A DNA stretch of 64,000 nt from Rubrivivax sp. (lineage in GTDB: Bacteria > Pseudomonadota > Gammaproteobacteria > Burkholderiales > Burkholderiaceae_C). A program made the translations under genes and the position numbers. Below, piece by piece: positions 47,643 through 58,197 of the stretch. Below the pieces are notes generated by a model, which made no database searches, was not told the DNA's origin, and worked only from the letters and a program-made list of their open reading frames with translations. Each line of letters opens with the position of its first letter. Position 1 is the first letter of the stretch. The stretch covers positions 146,969-210,968 of the forward strand of contig JAIXRN010000056.1 of assembly GCA_027485165.1 (NCBI GenBank). The letters are read 5' to 3'.

Positions 47643-49433
47643 TCAGGCCGCTGGCGCGGTGTTGCGCAGCCGGATGTGCAGCTCGCGCAGCTGCGCTTCG
47701 TCCACGCTGCTGGGCGCACCCGTCAGCAGACACTGGGCGCGCTGGGTCTTCGGGAAAGCGATCACGTCGCGGATGCTTTCCGCACCCGTCATCAGCGTGG
47801 CGATGCGGTCCAGGCCGAAGGCCAGGCCACCGTGCGGCGGCGCGCCGTACTGCAGCGCGTCGAGCAGGAAGCCGAACTTGACGCGCTGCTGCTCGGGCGT
47901 GATGGCCAGGGCTTCGAAGACCTTGGCCTGCACGTCGGCGCGGTGAATCCGTATCGAGCCACCGCCGATTTCCCAGCCGTTCAGCACCATGTCATAGGCC
48001 TTGGCGATGCAGGCGCCAGGGTCGGTCTTCATCAGCGCTTCGTGCCCGTCCTTCGGGGCGGTGAAGGGGTGGTGCACGGCCGACCAGCGCTTGGCGTCTT
48101 CGTCGTATTCGAACATCGGGAAGTCCACCACCCACAGCGGCGCCCAGACGTCGTTGAAGAGGCCATGTTCGCGGCCGAAGTCGCTGTGGCCGATCTTCAC
48201 GCGCAGCGCGCCCAGCGCGTCGTTCACCACCTTGGCCTTGTCAGCGCCGAAGAAGATGAGGTCGCCGTTGCGCGCGCCGGTGCGGGCCAGCATCTGTTCC
48301 AGCGCGCCATCGTTGAGGTTCTTGACGATCGGGCTCTGCAGCCCGTCGCGGCCCTTGGCGACGTCGTTCACCTTGATCCAGGCCAGGCCCTTGGCACCGT
48401 AGATCTTCACGAACTCGGTGTAGGCGTCGATCTCGCCGCGGCTCATCTCGCCACCGCCGGGAATCCTGAGGCCCGCCACGCGACCACCCGGGGTGGTCGC
48501 AGGTCCTGAGAAGACCTTGAAGTCGACCGTCTTCATGATGTCGGTGAGTTCGGTGAACTCCAGCTTCACACGCAGGTCGGGCTTGTCGCTACCGTACTTG
48601 TGCATCGCCTCGGCGTAAGTCATTTGCGCGTAGACCGGCAGGTCCACGCCCAGCGCCTTGTGGAACACGCGGCGCACCATCGCTTCGGTGATGGCACGGA
48701 TCTCTTCTTCGTTCAGGAACGAGGTCTCGATGTCGATCTGCGTGAATTCAGGCTGGCGGTCGGCGCGCAGGTCTTCGTCGCGGAAGCACTTGGTGATCTG
48801 GTAGTAGCGGTCGAAGCCCGCCACCATCAACAGTTGCTTGAAGAGCTGCGGGCTCTGCGGCAGCGCGAAGAACATGCCGTCGTGCACGCGGCTGGGCACC
48901 AGGTAGTCGCGCGCGCCTTCGGGCGTGCTCTTGGTGAGCATCGGCGTTTCGATGTCGATGAAGCCTTGCTCGTCCAGGAACTTGCGCACCTCGATGGCCA
49001 CGCGGTAGCGCAGCATCAGGTTCTTCTGCATCTGCGGGCGGCGCAGGTCCAGCACGCGGTGCGTCAGGCGCACGGTCTCCGACAGGTTCTCGTCGTCCAG
49101 CGGGAACGGCGGCGTGACGCTGGGGTTCAGCACTTCCAGCTCATGGCACAGCACTTCGATCTTGCCGCTGGTCAAGGCAGCGTTCTCGGTGCCCGCAGGG
49201 CGCGCGCGCACCTTGCCCACCACCTTCAGGCAGAACTCGTTGCGCACGCTCTCGGCGGTGGCGAACATCTCGGCGCGGTCGGGGTCGCAGACGACCTGGA
49301 CCAGGCCTTCACGGTCGCGCAGGTCGATGAAGATCACGCCGCCGTGGTCGCGGCGGCGGTGGGCCCAGCCCATCAGGGTGACGGTCTGGTCGAGGTAGGT
49401 TTCGCTGACCAGGCCGCAGTAGGTGGTTCTCAT
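47643..49433 (-). CDS. aspS: Aspartyl-tRNA synthetase
   Basis: A 596-residue class II synthetase of bacterial length. It has the N-terminal OB fold ([24 protein letters not shown], split as [16 protein letters not shown] and FIDLRDREG), motif 2 [18 protein letters not shown], the bacterial GAD insertion domain (about residues 290-430) and motif 3 [13 protein letters not shown]. It charges tRNA-Asp, or both tRNA-Asp and tRNA-Asn if it is of the non-discriminating type found in bacteria lacking AsnRS; that cannot be decided here. It starts the conserved aspS-DUF502-FmdB order when read against the strand. Confidence 0.97.
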   Translation of the reverse strand: MRTTYCGLVSETYLDQTVTLMGWAHRRRDHGGVIFIDLRDREGLVQVVCDPDRAEMFATAESVRNEFCLKVVGKVRARPAGTENAALTSGKIEVLCHELEVLNPSVTPPFPLDDENLSETVRLTHRVLDLRRPQMQKNLMLRYRVAIEVRKFLDEQGFIDIETPMLTKSTPEGARDYLVPSRVHDGMFFALPQSPQLFKQLLMVAGFDRYYQITKCFRDEDLRADRQPEFTQIDIETSFLNEEEIRAITEAMVRRVFHKALGVDLPVYAQMTYAEAMHKYGSDKPDLRVKLEFTELTDIMKTVDFKVFSGPATTPGGRVAGLRIPGGGEMSRGEIDAYTEFVKIYGAKGLAWIKVNDVAKGRDGLQSPIVKNLNDGALEQMLARTGARNGDLIFFGADKAKVVNDALGALRVKIGHSDFGREHGLFNDVWAPLWVVDFPMFEYDEDAKRWSAVHHPFTAPKDGHEALMKTDPGACIAKAYDMVLNGWEIGGGSIRIHRADVQAKVFEALAITPEQQRVKFGFLLDALQYGAPPHGGLAFGLDRIATLMTGAESIRDVIAFPKTQRAQCLLTGAPSSVDEAQLRELHIRLRNTAPAA

Positions 49434-49564
49434 GGCGAATGCTCCGGAAGTCGATTCAATCGGAAGGAATCAGGAAAAAGGGGTGTTCTGGGGCGGCGCT
49501 GTGGGGCGTGCAGCCCGCGGGCTGCGCGTCAGGACTGGCCGGCTGCCGGGCCGGGCCAGCCCCG

Positions 49565-50215
49565 TCAATTTCGTGCCGGCGCGGCCAGCGCGGCCGGGGG
49601 CAGGCCCGTCGGGCCGACCACCCCCATCGAGATGACGTACTTCAACGCCTCGTCCACGCTCATCGCGAGGTCCAGCACATCGGCGCGCGGCATCATCAGG
49701 AAGAAGCCCGAAGTCGGGTTGGGCGTGGTCGGCACGTAGACGCTGACGAAGTCGCCGCTCAGGTGTTCAGCCACCTCGCCGCCCGGCCGGCCGGTGACGA
49801 AGGCGATCGTCCACGAGCCCTGGCGCGGGTACTGCACCAGCACGGCTTCGCGGAAGGCGTTGCCATTGCTCGAGAACAGCGTGTCGCTGACCTGCTTGAC
49901 CGAGTTGTAGATGCTCTTGACGATGGGGATGCGGCTGATCACCCGGTCAGACTGTCGCAGCCACCACTGGCCCACCATGTTGGCGGCAAACATGCCGGTG
50001 AGCAGCAGGCCCAGGGCCAGTACGGCCACGCCGAGGAAGGGAACGTCCTTCAGGCGTTCCAGGTTGGCCGCAGCGCTGGCCGGCAGCACGGCCTGCGAAG
50101 CCGACAAGACGCTGGCGAAGACCCCGTTCAGTGCCCCGTAAAGCCAGGTCAGCACGCCGATGGTGATGCCTAACGGCAACCAGACCAGCAGGCCGGCGAC
50201 GAGGTACTTTTTCAC
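49565..50215 (-). CDS. DUF502 family membrane protein
   Basis: A 216-residue protein with two N-terminal membrane helices (residues about 5-30 and 60-85) and a conserved soluble part with the motif IPIVKSIYNSVKQV and the segment VPTTPNPTSGFF. The family is widespread and its function is unknown. Its place between aspS and an FmdB zinc-ribbon gene is typical for Burkholderiales. It follows the FmdB gene by 15 nt. Confidence 0.93.
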   Translation of the reverse strand: MKKYLVAGLLVWLPLGITIGVLTWLYGALNGVFASVLSASQAVLPASAAANLERLKDVPFLGVAVLALGLLLTGMFAANMVGQWWLRQSDRVISRIPIVKSIYNSVKQVSDTLFSSNGNAFREAVLVQYPRQGSWTIAFVTGRPGGEVAEHLSGDFVSVYVPTTPNPTSGFFLMMPRADVLDLAMSVDEALKYVISMGVVGPTGLPPAALAAPARN

Positions 50216-50230
50216 GGCGGCGGCCCGGCT

Positions 50231-50596
50231 TCAGCTGCTGGCCGCGGGGGCGGGCGGGGGTGCCGCAGCGGGGCTGGCGACCGGGCTGGCGCTCGGGGAT
50301 GCCGCACTGGCGGGCGCTGCGGCAGCGGCAGCGGCAGGCGCGTCGCCGCCAGCCGCGGGGGCGGCGGCGGGAGCGCCGGCTTCGCCGTCCTTCTTCGGCG
50401 CTGCGGCCGTGTTGCCGTTGCGGAAGTCGGTCACGTACCAGCCTGAACCCTTCAGCTGGAAGCCGGCGGCCGTGACTTGCTTTTCATAGGTGGCAGCGCC
50501 ACAGGCCGGGCAGACCGTGAGCAGCGGATCGGACATCTTCTGCAGCACGTCCTGCGCATGGCCGCAGGTGGCACAACGGTATGCGTAAATGGGCAT
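50231..50596 (-). CDS. FmdB-family zinc-ribbon protein
   Basis: A 121-residue protein. Residues 1-45 are the FmdB zinc ribbon with cysteine pairs CATCG and CPACG, opening with MPIYAYRC, and a further GFQLKGSGWYVTDF segment. The remaining 55 residues are an Ala/Pro/Ser low-complexity tail, as is common in betaproteobacterial members. The family is thought to regulate or support metal or amide metabolism, but the role here is not known. It is co-oriented with the DUF502 gene. Confidence 0.93.
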   Translation of the reverse strand: MPIYAYRCATCGHAQDVLQKMSDPLLTVCPACGAATYEKQVTAAGFQLKGSGWYVTDFRNGNTAAAPKKDGEAGAPAAAPAAGGDAPAAAAAAAPASAASPSASPVASPAAAPPPAPAASS

Positions 50597-50663
50597 GGTG
50601 GGCAGGACTGGCGTAAGGAACGAAACGATGGAAAACCCGCGATTGTAGGCGGGGCACCGTGTT

Positions 50664-52226
50664 TCAGCCCGCGCCGTGCAGGCCCCTGAACAGCAGCCGC
50701 GTGATCAACAGCCCAAGCACAAAGCCCGCCGCCAGCCACAGCGCCGTCTGCAGCAGCCGGTTGGTGCGCCGCTGTTCGGCCAGCAGGGCCAGCAGCGCGG
50801 GCGAATCGGCCGGTTGCGCCTGCTGCTGCAGGGCCTGGTGCAGCAGGCGCGGCAGCTCGGGCAGCAGCTGGGCGTAGCGCGGGGCTTCGGCCTTCAACTG
50901 CTTGAGCAGGGCACGCCAGCCGATCTGTTCGTTCATCCAGCGTTCCAGGAAAGGCTTGGCCGTGGTCCACAGGTCCAGCTCGGGGTCGAGCTGGCGGCCC
51001 AGGCCTTCGATGTTCAGCAGCGTCTTCTGCAGCAGCACCAGCTGAGGCTGGATCTCGACATTGAAGCGGCGGCTGGTCTGGAACAGCCGCATCAGCACCT
51101 GGCCCAGCGAGATGTCCTTCAGCGGACGGTCGAACTGCGGTTCGCAGACCGCGCGGATGGCGCCTTCCAGCGCGTCCACCCGCGTACCGGCCGGCACCCA
51201 GCCGCTTTCGATGTGCAGTTCGGCCACGCGCTTGTAGTCGCGCTGGAAAAAGGCCAGGAAGTTGTAGGCCAGGTATTCCTTGTCGCGGTCGGTCAGGGTG
51301 CCCACGATGCCGAAGTCCAGCGCGATGTAGCGCCCGAAGGTGGCCGGGTCCAGGCTGACCTGGATGTTGCCGGGGTGCATGTCGGCGTGAAAGAAGCCGT
51401 CGCGAAAGACCTGCGTGAAAAAGATCGTGACACCGTCCCGCGCCAGCTTGCGGATGTCCACCCCCGCATCGCGGATGCGGTCGATCTGGCTGATGGGCAC
51501 GCCCTTCATGCGCTGCATCACCATCACACCCTGGGTGCAGTAGTCCCAGACCATCTCGGGCATCAGCACCAGGTTCAGGCCGTCCATGTTGCGGCGCAGT
51601 TGGGCGGCGTTGCTGGCTTCGCGCACCAGGTCCAGTTCGTCGTGCAGGTAGCCGTCGAATTCGGCCACCACTTCGCGCGGGCGCAGGCGCCGGCCGTCGA
51701 CGCTGAGGCGTTCGACCCAGCGCGCCAGGGTGTGCAGCAGGCTCAGGTCCTGGTCGATGACCTTCAGCATGCCCGGGCGCACCACCTTGACAGCCACTTC
51801 GCGCCCGCCATGCAGCACGCCGAAGTGCACCTGGGCGATGGACGCGCTGGCAATGGGTTCGGCGTCGAAGCTTTCGAACACGTCTTCGATGCGTTTGCCG
51901 AAGGCTTTCTCGATCAGCTGCCGGCTCTGCGCGGCCGGGAAAGGCGGCACGCGGTCCTGCAGCCGGGCCAGTTCGTCGGCCACGTCCAGCGGGATCAGGT
52001 CGCGGCGCGTGGACAGCACCTGCCCGAACTTGACGAAGATCGGGCCCAGCCGTTCCAGGCCCAGGCGCAGCCGTTCGCCGCGCGGGGCGTCCAGCCGCCG
52101 GCCGATGGTGACGATGCGCACCAGCAGCCGAACCCAGCGCTGCGGAAACACCGACAGCGCCACCTCGTCCAGCCCGAAGCGCAGGACGGTGACGACGATG
52201 AAGACCAGGCGGCCGAAATGCTTCAA
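50664..52226 (-). CDS. ubiB: UbiB, atypical kinase-like ubiquinone biosynthesis protein
   Basis: A 520-residue ABC1/UbiB-family protein. It has the KxGQ motif ([16 protein letters not shown]), the Ala-rich nucleotide loop ([15 protein letters not shown]), the conserved Glu/Asp of the kinase-like fold ([21 protein letters not shown]) and two C-terminal membrane helices. It supports coenzyme Q synthesis in the inner membrane. It lies 76 nt downstream of ubiJ, as in many proteobacteria. Confidence 0.96.
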   Translation of the reverse strand: MKHFGRLVFIVVTVLRFGLDEVALSVFPQRWVRLLVRIVTIGRRLDAPRGERLRLGLERLGPIFVKFGQVLSTRRDLIPLDVADELARLQDRVPPFPAAQSRQLIEKAFGKRIEDVFESFDAEPIASASIAQVHFGVLHGGREVAVKVVRPGMLKVIDQDLSLLHTLARWVERLSVDGRRLRPREVVAEFDGYLHDELDLVREASNAAQLRRNMDGLNLVLMPEMVWDYCTQGVMVMQRMKGVPISQIDRIRDAGVDIRKLARDGVTIFFTQVFRDGFFHADMHPGNIQVSLDPATFGRYIALDFGIVGTLTDRDKEYLAYNFLAFFQRDYKRVAELHIESGWVPAGTRVDALEGAIRAVCEPQFDRPLKDISLGQVLMRLFQTSRRFNVEIQPQLVLLQKTLLNIEGLGRQLDPELDLWTTAKPFLERWMNEQIGWRALLKQLKAEAPRYAQLLPELPRLLHQALQQQAQPADSPALLALLAEQRRTNRLLQTALWLAAGFVLGLLITRLLFRGLHGAG

Positions 52227-52302
52227 GCGCGGCTCACGCCGTGTTCACGCCGGCCGGCGCCAGGCCGCAGGCAGGCCAGCGGCTGGTCATGGGCAGGCGG
52301 CG

Positions 52303-52836
52303 TCATTCGGGCGCGCGCGGGCGCCAGCGTTCGCCCAGGCCCTGCGCGCCGCGCACGGCGGCCCGCAGCGCCCCGGCGACCGCACGGCCGGCCTGGTGCA
52401 GCTGCTGCGCGACGCTGGGGCCGAAGAACCGTTCCAGGTCGGCGGCCACGTCCCAGCGCAGGTGCTGGCTCAGCCAGTTGATGTCGCCAGCCAGTTGCGC
52501 GTCGCCGTCCACCTGCAGCGGCGGGGGTTCTCCGGCCATCAGGCGGGCCATCAGCAGGGCCGGGTTGGCGGCGTCCAGGCGCACCTGCAAGTCGGCCAGC
52601 CCTTCAGGCTTCAAACCCTGCCATTCCAGCAAACCGGCCGGCGTGACGCGCCAGGCCAGCTGCGGCGGCGCTGGCAGCAAGGACGGCCAGGCCGTGAACT
52701 GCAGTTCGATGCGGCGGCCGGCATGGGGGCGCAGGCGCTCGGTGGCGACGGCTTCGCTGCCCAGCACATGGTTGATGACCAGGGTGAGCCGTTCCAGCAA
52801 TGCTGGCGCGAACATCGCTTGTAGGGTGTGCAACAT
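52303..52836 (-). CDS. ubiJ: UbiJ-like SCP2-domain ubiquinone biosynthesis accessory factor
   Basis: A 177-residue protein with the SCP2-like lipid-binding fold of UbiJ (ELQFTAWPSLLPAPPQLAWRVTPAGLLEW, split as ELQFTAWPSLLPAPP and LAWRVTPAGLLEW) and the C-terminal helical part GDINWLSQHLRWDVAADLE. UbiJ joins the soluble Ubi complex and is thought to present the ubiquinone precursor. Its place before ubiB supports the call. The gene is divergent from the exopolysaccharide locus. Confidence 0.88.
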   Translation of the reverse strand: MLHTLQAMFAPALLERLTLVINHVLGSEAVATERLRPHAGRRIELQFTAWPSLLPAPPQLAWRVTPAGLLEWQGLKPEGLADLQVRLDAANPALLMARLMAGEPPPLQVDGDAQLAGDINWLSQHLRWDVAADLERFFGPSVAQQLHQAGRAVAGALRAAVRGAQGLGERWRPRAPE

Positions 52837-52886
52837 TGCCTGATTGTAGGCAACACCCCCCGGTTAGAGGGCTGCTGCCGACTGCT

Positions 52887-52913
52887 TTGACCGGGGTCTG
52901 CTTAGGCCAGAAT
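52887..52913 (+). promoter_or_regulatory. Candidate promoter of the exopolysaccharide locus
   Basis: TTGACC (52887-52892) and CAGAAT (52908-52913) with a 15-nt spacer; shifting the -35 one base gives 16. It lies about 120 nt before the first EPS gene in the 195-nt divergent gap to ubiJ, the only room for a promoter. Confidence 0.35.
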
Positions 52914-53031
52914 CCCCCATTTGTAGTTCTGCGGCCCGGGTGCCCTGCACCCGTGCGGGCATGCTTCTTTCTTTTTCGAAGCCGGCCAGCAGACCTGCCC
53001 AGCGATCACCCACGCTGCCTCACGGCGACCC

Positions 53032-54426
53032 ATGTTCGAAGATCGAGACTACAAAAGAACTTTCTTCAGCGCACCGCAGTCGGTGACATCGCTGGTGGCG
53101 GCGTTCCTGGAACCCAGCATCACGGTGGCTGTGTTCCTGGGCGTGTCATGGCTGTTCGACGAACCCATCGTGCGATCGGACCTGACGCTGTGCCTGCTGA
53201 TCTTCGCCCTCACCTTCCCGGGCCGCAACCGCTTCTGGGACCGGCCCCTGAACGCCGCAGTCGACATCTTCAGCAGTTGGCTCAGCCTCCTCTTCATCCT
53301 GCTGCTGTGCGGCTATGCCACACGCAGCCTGGGCCTGTTCAAGGTCGAAGTCATCCTGTGGTGGGTGCTGGCCACACCGGTGCTGCACTGGTGCGCGGTC
53401 TTCGTTTCGCGTGCTTGGCTGCGCCAAGCCGCCAGCCGGCCTGAAAACCGCCGCACCGTGGTGGTGGTGGGCGCGGGCGCGCTGGGCGTGAAGGTGGCGC
53501 ATGCGTTTCGCACCAAGGGCGACATCGGGCTGGCCTTCCTGGGCTACTTCGACGACCGCGCCGACGACCGGGTGGACGCCGAAGCCGCCGGTTCGCGCCT
53601 GGGCAGCCTGAAGCAGGTGGCCAGCTACGTGCGGGAACACGGCGTCAACCAGGTCTACATCACCCTGCCTCTGGGGTCGCAGCCGCGGATCCTGGAACTG
53701 ATGGAACAGATCCAGGGCACCACTGCCAGCATCTTCTTCGTGCCCGACGTGTTCGGCATCAGCATCATCCAGGGCCGGCTGCAGGACATGAACGGCGTGC
53801 CGGTGGTGGGCCTGTGCGAGACCCCGTTCACCGGTACCAACCGCCTGGTCAAGCGCCTGTCTGACCTGGTGCTGGCCTGTCTCATCCTGGTGCTGATCTC
53901 GCCTGTGCTGCTGGTGGTGGCCATCGGCGTGAAGCTGTCTTCCCCCGGGCCGGCGATCTTCCGGCAGCGCCGCAACGGGCTGGACGGCAAGGAAGTGATC
54001 GTCTACAAGTTCAGGTCGATGCGCACCCAGGACAACGGCCCGGTGGTGAAGCAGGCGACCAAGGACGACCCGCGCATCACGCCTTTCGGCGCCTTCCTGC
54101 GCCGCACCAGCCTGGACGAGCTGCCGCAGTTCATCAATGTGTTGCAGGGCCGCATGAGCATCGTGGGCCCGCGCCCGCACGCCGTGGCGCACAACGAACA
54201 GTACCGCCAGCTCATCAAAGCCTACATGGTGCGCCACAAGGTCAAGCCTGGCATCACCGGCTGGGCACAGATTCACGGTCACCGCGGCGAGACCGACACG
54301 ATTGAAAAGATGCAGGCGCGGGTCGAATACGATCTGGAATATCTGCGCAACTGGTCGCTGGGCCTGGACCTGCAGATCATCGCCCGCACCATCAAACTGG
54401 TGTTCTTCGACCGCAATGCCTATTGA
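53032..54426 (+). CDS. Undecaprenyl-phosphate glucose phosphotransferase (WcaJ/EpsB-type priming enzyme)
   Basis: A 464-residue polyprenyl-phosphate sugar-1-phosphate transferase. It has four N-terminal membrane helices (residues about 20-125), a Rossmann-like CoA-binding domain ([17 protein letters not shown]), a further helix ([20 protein letters not shown]) and the catalytic domain with [25 protein letters not shown] split as [13 protein letters not shown] and [18 protein letters not shown] (catalytic Asp-Glu) and [15 protein letters not shown]. It places the first sugar phosphate on undecaprenyl phosphate to begin exopolysaccharide repeat assembly. It is the first EPS gene. Confidence 0.94.
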   Translation: MFEDRDYKRTFFSAPQSVTSLVAAFLEPSITVAVFLGVSWLFDEPIVRSDLTLCLLIFALTFPGRNRFWDRPLNAAVDIFSSWLSLLFILLLCGYATRSLGLFKVEVILWWVLATPVLHWCAVFVSRAWLRQAASRPENRRTVVVVGAGALGVKVAHAFRTKGDIGLAFLGYFDDRADDRVDAEAAGSRLGSLKQVASYVREHGVNQVYITLPLGSQPRILELMEQIQGTTASIFFVPDVFGISIIQGRLQDMNGVPVVGLCETPFTGTNRLVKRLSDLVLACLILVLISPVLLVVAIGVKLSSPGPAIFRQRRNGLDGKEVIVYKFRSMRTQDNGPVVKQATKDDPRITPFGAFLRRTSLDELPQFINVLQGRMSIVGPRPHAVAHNEQYRQLIKAYMVRHKVKPGITGWAQIHGHRGETDTIEKMQARVEYDLEYLRNWSLGLDLQIIARTIKLVFFDRNAY

Positions 54427-54466
54427 CGGCACCCGGCACAGACACCGACACACACAGGGACCGTGC

Positions 54467-55726
54467 ATGCGTCAACGCCTCACTCTTCGGCCTCTTCGCC
54501 AGCTTCGCCACCTTCGCGCCAGTGCCGGCCTGCTGGCCGCTGCTGCGTTCTGTGCCTGCGCGCCTGCCGCCTGGGGCCAGACCAGCCCCTACTACGTTGG
54601 TGTGGCGCAGACCTTCACGTACGAATCCAACCTGCTGCGGCTGCGCGAAAACCAGATCGCGCCGACCGGCTTCAGCGCCAACGACACGATTTCCAGCACG
54701 GCGCTGGTGGCCGGCGTCGACCAGACCTTCGGTCGCCAGCGCCTGTCGGGCAGCGCTTCGCTGCGCGCCAACCGCTATGTCGACAACAAGAACTTTGACA
54801 GCTCAGGCTACAGCCTGAACCTGGGCCTGGACTGGGAAACGATTGAAAACCTGTCAGGCCGTGTCAGCGTCGGCGCCGACCGCAACCAGCGCGCCGATCT
54901 GCGGGACCGCGTGGGCCGCTTCATCACCGACGCCAACGCCGAAGACGCGCAGCGCTTTTCGGCCACGGGCCGCATCGGGCTGGCCGGGCCGCTGTCGATC
55001 GAAGGCGGCGTCAACTACTACGACCTGTCGTACCAGGCTGCAGCCGCAGCCTATGCCGAATACCGGCAGACCGGCGGTTCGCTGGGGCTGCGCTACCGCC
55101 TGGGCGGGGCCACCAGCGTGGCGCTGTCGCTGCGCACGTCGAGCACCGACTACCCGAACCTGCTGATCAACTTGCCCGACCCGCGCGACAAGCGCAAGCG
55201 CAACGACGTCGACCTGAACTTCGTCTGGGTGCCAACAGGCGCCAGCCGGTTTGACCTGACCATCAGCCAGGGGCGCACACGCTACGAACAGCTGAACGAC
55301 CGAAACTTCAGCGGCGCCACGGGCGCATTGACCTGGAACTACAACCCGGGCGGCAAGCTGCGCGGCAACCTGCGCCTGGCGCGCGACACGGGGCAGTCGT
55401 CCGACCTGAACACCACGGCCTTCAGCCAGGCGACCGACGCGCTGCGTGTGTCGGCCGACTACGACCTGACGGGCAAGATCCTGGCCAGCGCTTCGCTGCA
55501 GGTCTATCGCCGACAGCTGGACGGCGCGGGGCAATTCGTCACCGGCCTGCGCGGCAGCGACCGCGGCGCCATTGCCAGCCTGGGCCTGCGTTGGGTGCCC
55601 CTGCGCAGCCTGACGGTGGGCTGCCAGGCCAGCTATGAAACGCGCGGCGACAACAGCGTCCCGCAGCTGCAGGACGCCTACAGCGCCAAGACCGCCAGCT
55701 GCTACGGCCAGTTCACGCTGCAGTAA
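54467..55726 (+). CDS. epsL: EpsL-like outer-membrane beta-barrel protein
   Basis: A 419-residue exported protein. A long signal peptide (residues 1 to about 37, hydrophobic core AGLLAAAAFCACAPAAWG) is followed by many alternating beta-strands with aromatic girdles (LSGSASLRANRYVD, NLGLDWETIENLSGRVSVGADR) and a C-terminal SCYGQFTLQ strand. This fits the EpsL family of exopolysaccharide operons linked to PEP-CTERM systems, thought to help pass the polymer through the outer membrane. It lies 40 nt after the priming enzyme gene, with ATG 54467. Confidence 0.82.
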   Translation: MRQRLTLRPLRQLRHLRASAGLLAAAAFCACAPAAWGQTSPYYVGVAQTFTYESNLLRLRENQIAPTGFSANDTISSTALVAGVDQTFGRQRLSGSASLRANRYVDNKNFDSSGYSLNLGLDWETIENLSGRVSVGADRNQRADLRDRVGRFITDANAEDAQRFSATGRIGLAGPLSIEGGVNYYDLSYQAAAAAYAEYRQTGGSLGLRYRLGGATSVALSLRTSSTDYPNLLINLPDPRDKRKRNDVDLNFVWVPTGASRFDLTISQGRTRYEQLNDRNFSGATGALTWNYNPGGKLRGNLRLARDTGQSSDLNTTAFSQATDALRVSADYDLTGKILASASLQVYRRQLDGAGQFVTGLRGSDRGAIASLGLRWVPLRSLTVGCQASYETRGDNSVPQLQDAYSAKTASCYGQFTLQ

Positions 55727-55744
55727 GCCCGCGCGCCCCTGTCC

Positions 55745-56761
55745 ATGGCCACCGTCCTGCTGACCGGAAGCGCCGGCTACATCGCGTCCCACACCTGGCT
55801 GGCCCTGCTCGCGGCGGGCTTCGATGTCATAGGCGTGGATGACTTTTCCAACAGTTCGCCCGAGGTACTGAACCGGCTGCGCCAGCTCTCGGGCCGCGAG
55901 CCGACATTCGAGCAGGCCAATGTCTGCGACGAAGCCGCGCTGGACGGCGTGTTTCAGCGCCACCGCATCGACGCCACGGTGCACTTTGCCGCCTTCAAGG
56001 CGGTGGGTGAATCGACGAGCATGCCGCTGGCCTACTACACGAACAACCTGGGCGGCCTGCTGACCACCTGCCGGGTGATGCAACGCCACGGCGTCAGGCG
56101 TTTCGTCTTCAGTTCCAGCGCCACGGTCTATGGCGACCCCGAACGCCTGCCCCTGGTGGAAAGCGCCCCGCTGTCGGCCACCAACCCCTACGGCCAGACC
56201 AAGCTGATGGGCGAGCAGATCCTGCGCGACCTGGGCGCTTCCGACCCGGCCTGGCAGACCGCCATCCTGCGCTACTTCAACCCTGTGGGCGCGCATGAAA
56301 GCGGGCAGATTGGCGAAGACCCGCGCGGCACGCCCAACAACCTGATGCCCTATGTGGCTCAGGTGGCGGTAGGCCGGCGCGCTGAGCTGACGGTCTTCGG
56401 CAACGACTACAACACCCCGGACGGCACCGGCGTGCGCGACTACATCCACGTCGTCGATCTGGCCGAAGGCCATGTGGCCGCACTGCGCCGCCTGCTGGAC
56501 CACACCGGTTCGTTGACTGTGAACCTGGGCACCGGCCGCGGCTACAGCGTGCTGGATGTGGTGGCTGCGTATGCGCAAGCCAGCGGCCGGCCGGTGCCCT
56601 ACCGCGTGGCCGCGCGCCGCCCTGGCGACGTGGCGGCCTGCTATGCCGACCCGGCCCTGGCCCGCGAACTGCTGGGCTGGCAAGCGCGCCACGACCTGGC
56701 GCAGATGTGCGCCGACAGCTGGCGCTGGCAATCGAACTACCCCAACGGATTTTCCGCATGA
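55745..56761 (+). CDS. galE: UDP-glucose 4-epimerase
   Basis: A 338-residue extended short-chain dehydrogenase. The NAD motif is TGSAGYIASHTW (GxxGYxxSH, variant of GxxGxxG), the catalytic pair is in NPYGQTKLMGE (Tyr and Lys) with Ser in FSSSATVYGDP, and NPVGAHESGQIGEDP and RDYIHVVDLAEGH are the GalE hallmarks. It interconverts UDP-glucose and UDP-galactose for polysaccharide synthesis. It overlaps manC by 4 nt (ATGA). Confidence 0.95.
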   Translation: MATVLLTGSAGYIASHTWLALLAAGFDVIGVDDFSNSSPEVLNRLRQLSGREPTFEQANVCDEAALDGVFQRHRIDATVHFAAFKAVGESTSMPLAYYTNNLGGLLTTCRVMQRHGVRRFVFSSSATVYGDPERLPLVESAPLSATNPYGQTKLMGEQILRDLGASDPAWQTAILRYFNPVGAHESGQIGEDPRGTPNNLMPYVAQVAVGRRAELTVFGNDYNTPDGTGVRDYIHVVDLAEGHVAALRRLLDHTGSLTVNLGTGRGYSVLDVVAAYAQASGRPVPYRVAARRPGDVAACYADPALARELLGWQARHDLAQMCADSWRWQSNYPNGFSA

Positions 56762-58197
56762 GCCTTTCTGTCCAACCCGTCATCATGGCCGGCGGTTCCG
56801 GCACCCGGCTGTGGCCGCTGTCGCGCGCCGGCTTCCCCAAGCAGTTCCTGGTCCTGTCAGGCAACACCAGCCTGTTCCAGCAGGCCGTGGCGCGCCTGCA
56901 GCATCTGGCCGCACCCGGGCAGACGCTGGCAGCGCCGCTGATCGTGGGCAATGAAGACCACCGCTTCCTGGTGCTGGACCAGCTGCGCGAAACGCGGGTG
57001 GAACCGGCCGCCGTGCTGCTGGAACCGACAGGCCGCAACACCGCGCCGGCCATGATGCTGGCGGCCCTGCAAGCCCTTGAGGCCGGGCAGGACCCGGTGC
57101 TGGTGGTCACGGCCGCCGACCAGACCATCCAGGACGAAGCCGCCTTCACCGCTGCGCTGCAGCGTGCCGTGCTGCAGGCCGCGCAGGGCGCCATCGTCAT
57201 TGCCGGCATCACGCCCACCCAGCCCGAGACGGGGTACGGCTACATCCGCGCCGAAGCTAGCGGCGCTGAACAGCTGGTCGCGCAGTTCGTCGAAAAGCCC
57301 GACCTGGCCACGGCACAGAAGTACCTGGCTGCCGGCAACTACTACTGGAACGCCAGCATCTTCGTGCTGAAGGCGTCGGTGTGGATTGCCGCGCTGGAAC
57401 GCTTCCGCCCCGACATCGCCACCACCTGCCGCCAGGCCTGGGCCGCGCGTTCTTCAGACGCGAAATTCGTGCGCCCGGGCAAGACCGAATTCGCGGCCGT
57501 GCCTTCGGAATCCATCGACTACGCCGTGATGGAGAAATGCCCTGGCGTGCTGGACATCCGCATGCAGGCGCTGGACGCTGGCTGGAACGACCTGGGTGCC
57601 TGGGAAGCCGTCTGGCAGGTGGCGCCGAAAGATGCTGACGGCAACGCCGCCGTGGGCGACGCGATGGTGAAGGACAGCCACAACACCCTGGTCCACGCCA
57701 CCAGCCGCCTGGTGGCCGCCGTGGGGCTGGAAGACGTGGTCGTGGTCGAGACCGCCGACGCCGTGCTGGTGGCCAGCCGCGAGCGCAGCCAGGACGTGAA
57801 GAAGATCGTCGCCCAGCTGGGCGTGGAACAGCGCGGCGAACAGGCCCTGCACCGCAAGGTGCACCGTCCCTGGGGCTGGTACGACAGCGTGGACAGCGGC
57901 CCGCGCCACCAGGTCAAGCGCATCATGGTCAAGCCCGGTGCTTCCTTGAGTCTGCAGATGCACCACCACCGCGCCGAGCACTGGATCGTCGTCAGCGGCA
58001 CGGCCGAGGTCACGGTGGACGAGAAGGTCGTGCTGCTGGCCGAAAACCAGAGCATTTACATCCCCCTGGGCGCCACGCACCGGCTGCGCAACCCAGGCAA
58101 GCTGCCGCTGGAGATCATCGAAGTGCAGTCGGGCAGCTACCTGGGCGAAGACGACATCGTGCGCTTCGAAGACACCTATGGGCGCGTAGCCAAATGA
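56758..58197 (+). CDS. manC: Mannose-1-phosphate guanylyltransferase / mannose-6-phosphate isomerase
   Basis: A 479-residue bifunctional type II PMI enzyme. The nucleotidyltransferase domain (residues 1-340) has [21 protein letters not shown], the GNEDHRF segment and VEKPD. The C-terminal cupin (about 370-475) holds the isomerase metal site ([11 protein letters not shown]) after [10 protein letters not shown]. It makes GDP-mannose from mannose-6-phosphate via mannose-1-phosphate, feeding gmd at the right edge and the polymer itself. The ATG at 56758 overlaps the galE stop; it overlaps rmlB by 4 nt. Confidence 0.96.
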   Translation: MSLSVQPVIMAGGSGTRLWPLSRAGFPKQFLVLSGNTSLFQQAVARLQHLAAPGQTLAAPLIVGNEDHRFLVLDQLRETRVEPAAVLLEPTGRNTAPAMMLAALQALEAGQDPVLVVTAADQTIQDEAAFTAALQRAVLQAAQGAIVIAGITPTQPETGYGYIRAEASGAEQLVAQFVEKPDLATAQKYLAAGNYYWNASIFVLKASVWIAALERFRPDIATTCRQAWAARSSDAKFVRPGKTEFAAVPSESIDYAVMEKCPGVLDIRMQALDAGWNDLGAWEAVWQVAPKDADGNAAVGDAMVKDSHNTLVHATSRLVAAVGLEDVVVVETADAVLVASRERSQDVKKIVAQLGVEQRGEQALHRKVHRPWGWYDSVDSGPRHQVKRIMVKPGASLSLQMHHHRAEHWIVVSGTAEVTVDEKVVLLAENQSIYIPLGATHRLRNPGKLPLEIIEVQSGSYLGEDDIVRFEDTYGRVAK